Assembly: GCA_004000035.1 (NCBI GenBank)
Contig: RJAE01000003.1
Span: forward strand, 1 to 64,000
Direction of reading: 5' to 3'
Length of the DNA stretch: 64,000 nucleotides
Source of the DNA: Arthrobacter sulfonylureivorans
GTDB lineage: Bacteria > Actinomycetota > Actinomycetes > Actinomycetales > Micrococcaceae
The notes under the pieces were generated by a model. That model was not told the origin of the DNA. It worked only from the letters and a program-made list of their open reading frames with translations, and ran no database searches. Shown piece after piece: positions 62,721 through 64,000 of the stretch. A program made the position numbers and the translations under genes. Position 1 is the first letter of the stretch, and each line of letters begins with the position of its first letter.

Positions 62721-63110
62721 ATGGAACTGCGCCTTGAGGTCGTCCAAGTTCCGGTCTCGGATGTAGACCGGGCAAAAGAGTTCTATACCGAGCAGATGGG
62801 CTTCGTCCTCGATCACGACGTGGAACACATCCCGGGCATGCGGGTTGTCCAGCTCACGCCGCCCGGATCCTCGGCGTCCATCGTCATCGGCACCGGAATG
62901 ACCAGCATGCAACCCGGCAGCCTGGAAGGACTGCAGCTTGTTGTCCCGGACATGGAGTCAACGAGGTCCGATCTTTTGCGGCGCGGCGCAGACATCAGTG
63001 CACCGCAGGATCTCGGCGGATTCCTCTTCGCCTATTTCGGTGATCCGGACGGGAATCGCTGGGTCATCCAGGAAATCCGCCCAGATGGTGCAGTTTCCAG
63101 CGCTTCCTGA
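62721..63110 (+). CDS. VOC (glyoxalase-like) family protein
   Basis: 129 residues from ATG 62721, 7 nt after TAATGT. LEVVQVPVSDVDRAKEFYTE then QMGFVLDHDVEHIPGMRVVQ, and LFAYFGDPDGNRWVIQEIRP, are the two VOC modules. Its function is unknown. The gene starts 19 bp after rraA and may have its own leaderless start. Confidence 0.88.
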   Translation: MELRLEVVQVPVSDVDRAKEFYTEQMGFVLDHDVEHIPGMRVVQLTPPGSSASIVIGTGMTSMQPGSLEGLQLVVPDMESTRSDLLRRGADISAPQDLGGFLFAYFGDPDGNRWVIQEIRPDGAVSSAS

Positions 63111-63173
63111 GGTATCGTCCCGACCTGTCATGGGAAGACGCGGGGAGCGGACGGCCTGTGAAAGACTGGGCGC

Positions 63174-63398
63174 ATGAGTAACAACAGGCCCTCGGGTCGA
63201 CGCAATGACTCAGGCGTGCCCAGGATCGACTGGAAGGGCACCCTGTGGGCTATGGCTGCCGTCTTCCTGCTCAGCTATGTGATGATCTGGCTAGTGCCCG
63301 GCCTGCATCCGGTCCTGCGCATCATCATCGTGATCGGGCTGTATTTCGCGGGCCGCTACGCGTACTACCGCTACATCAAGAACCGGCGCCGGCCATAG
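63174..63398 (+). CDS. Small membrane protein of unknown function
   Basis: 74 residues with two hydrophobic segments (GTLWAMAAVFLLSYVMIWLV; VLRIIIVIGLYFAGRYAYYR) and basic ends. Conserved-looking but without a recognised family. Its last 23 bp overlap the convergent aminotransferase. Confidence 0.65.
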   Translation: MSNNRPSGRRNDSGVPRIDWKGTLWAMAAVFLLSYVMIWLVPGLHPVLRIIIVIGLYFAGRYAYYRYIKNRRRP

Positions 63399-64000
63399 CT
63401 TTCCCAAGGACCGGGGCAAGTCTCCGAACGCCCTCCCGGATGGCCTCCTCAGGCACTGCGCTAAAGGCCAGCCGCAGCTGATTCGACGGCTTGTCCGAGG
63501 GGCTGAACGCCGCGCCGGGGATGAAGACCACTCCGGCATCGATCGCGTCGTAGAGCAGCGGGTAGGTGTCCACGCCCTCCGGCAGGGTCACCCAGACAAA
63601 GAAGCCGCCCTCCGGCTCGGTCCAGCTGGCCCCGTCCGGCATGTACTCCTTCAGGGCGGCCAGCATGGCGGCGCACCGCTCGGCGTACAGCTGCCGGTAG
63701 GTATTGATCTGGCCCAGCCAGTCATGTTCGGCCAGGTAGGTGGTGATCAGCATCTGGTTCAGCGTGGGCGGACACAGGGTGACCGCCTCGTTGGCCAGAT
63801 AGAAACTCCGCTGCAGATGATCGGGCAGCAGCGCCCAGCCGATCCGCAGTCCCGGCGCCAGGATCTTGGAGAACGAGCCCAAATAAATCACGTCGTCGGG
63901 GTTGTCCGCACGCAGCGGCCGGAGCGGCTGGCCGTCGAAGCGGAGCAGGCCGTAGGGGTTGTCTTCGAGGACCAGGATGCCTGCCTTGCGGCAGATGTCC
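63376..64000 (-). CDS. PLP-dependent aminotransferase, MocR/2-aminoadipate-type (partial, N-terminus beyond right edge)
   Basis: The readable 208 codons start inside the gene at the right edge (DICRKAGILVLEDNPYGLLR) and end with TGA at 63376-63378. The PLP Lys lies in IYLGSFSKILAPGLRIGWAL; EPEGGFFVWVTLPEGVDTYP and QLRLAFSAVPEEAIREGVRR are typical of PLP-I aminotransferases such as LysN/ARO8-like and the aminotransferase domain of MocR/PdxR. Whether an N-terminal GntR HTH exists cannot be seen. The 3' end overlaps the convergent small membrane-protein gene by 23 bp. Confidence 0.88.
   Translation of the reverse strand, partial: DICRKAGILVLEDNPYGLLRFDGQPLRPLRADNPDDVIYLGSFSKILAPGLRIGWALLPDHLQRSFYLANEAVTLCPPTLNQMLITTYLAEHDWLGQINTYRQLYAERCAAMLAALKEYMPDGASWTEPEGGFFVWVTLPEGVDTYPLLYDAIDAGVVFIPGAAFSPSDKPSNQLRLAFSAVPEEAIREGVRRLAPVLGKAMAGAGS

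Overview
The window reads as a high-GC actinobacterial chromosome, most likely Arthrobacter or a close relative in the Micrococcaceae. This rests on GC-rich codon use, frequent GTG starts, many TANNNT elements 6-7 nt before start codons (leaderless-type promoters), a CsoR-type copper operon, an arsenate-mycothiol-transferase-like protein, and Micrococcaceae-like small conserved proteins (DUF2277, DUF4190, DUF2695-like). There is no prophage, CRISPR array, rRNA operon or intact insertion sequence. One tRNA, the initiator tRNA-fMet, is present.

Layout. 1-0.8 kb: end of an aromatic ring-cleavage cluster (PIG-L hydratase tail plus LigK/GalC aldolase). 0.8-1.8 kb: gene-poor, with a decayed ABC ATPase. 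1.85-5.5 kb: a large ATPase-LuxR regulator and two coupled membrane proteins. 5.8-12.7 kb: a tight seven-gene uric-acid operon (uraD-uraH-uox-aceB-DUF6986-allE-allB) that carries urate through allantoin and allantoate chemistry and supplies malate synthase for the glyoxylate produced. 12.7-20 kb: a 35-bp tandem repeat, an MFS exporter, a VapBC-type toxin-antitoxin pair, a MATE exporter, small membrane proteins, and a divergent CGNR-regulator/EamA-exporter pair. 20-27 kb: a rifampicin-phosphotransferase/PEP-synthase-like enzyme, an F420-type NADP reductase homologue, an aromatic-acid symporter, a ZIP transporter, DUF2277 and an Xre regulator.

27.3-30.6 kb is a complete csoR-copZ-copA copper operon with a near-ideal CsoR operator. 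30.7-32.9 kb is a DHA2 exporter/TetR divergent pair with a palindromic operator in the exporter promoter. 33.5-38.8 kb is a decaying stretch: a frameshifted secreted protein, a LysR C-terminal remnant, a serine-recombinase remnant and non-coding filler, with a few intact genes between. 38.9-46.9 kb holds housekeeping and stress genes: MFS, trxB, two low-molecular-weight phosphatase/ArsC proteins (one without its nucleophilic Cys), VOC, UspA, an aminotransferase, a PF03013 DNA repair glycosylase and rlmN. 47.1-53 kb has a truncated Xre regulator beside two aldo/keto reductases, a thioesterase, a BCCT transporter and tRNA-fMet. 53-64 kb has purB, a WXG100-like/lipase-like gene pair, a holin-family membrane protein, a HisC/Pat-type aminotransferase, a three-gene 2-oxoacid dehydrogenase operon (E1alpha, E1beta, E2) behind a 42-bp near-perfect palindrome, an RraA-like protein, a VOC protein, and a truncated MocR-type aminotransferase at the right edge.

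Most interesting leads: the unexplained DUF6986 CitE-like aldolase inside the urate-to-malate operon; the 42-bp palindrome ahead of the dehydrogenase genes; the WXG-like plus GYSQGG hydrolase pair with no ESX machinery nearby; the Cys-to-Ser ArsC paralogue; and an ACGACGGCGG arm shared by several intergenic hairpins. All functional statements are read from motifs and context; no database search was run.
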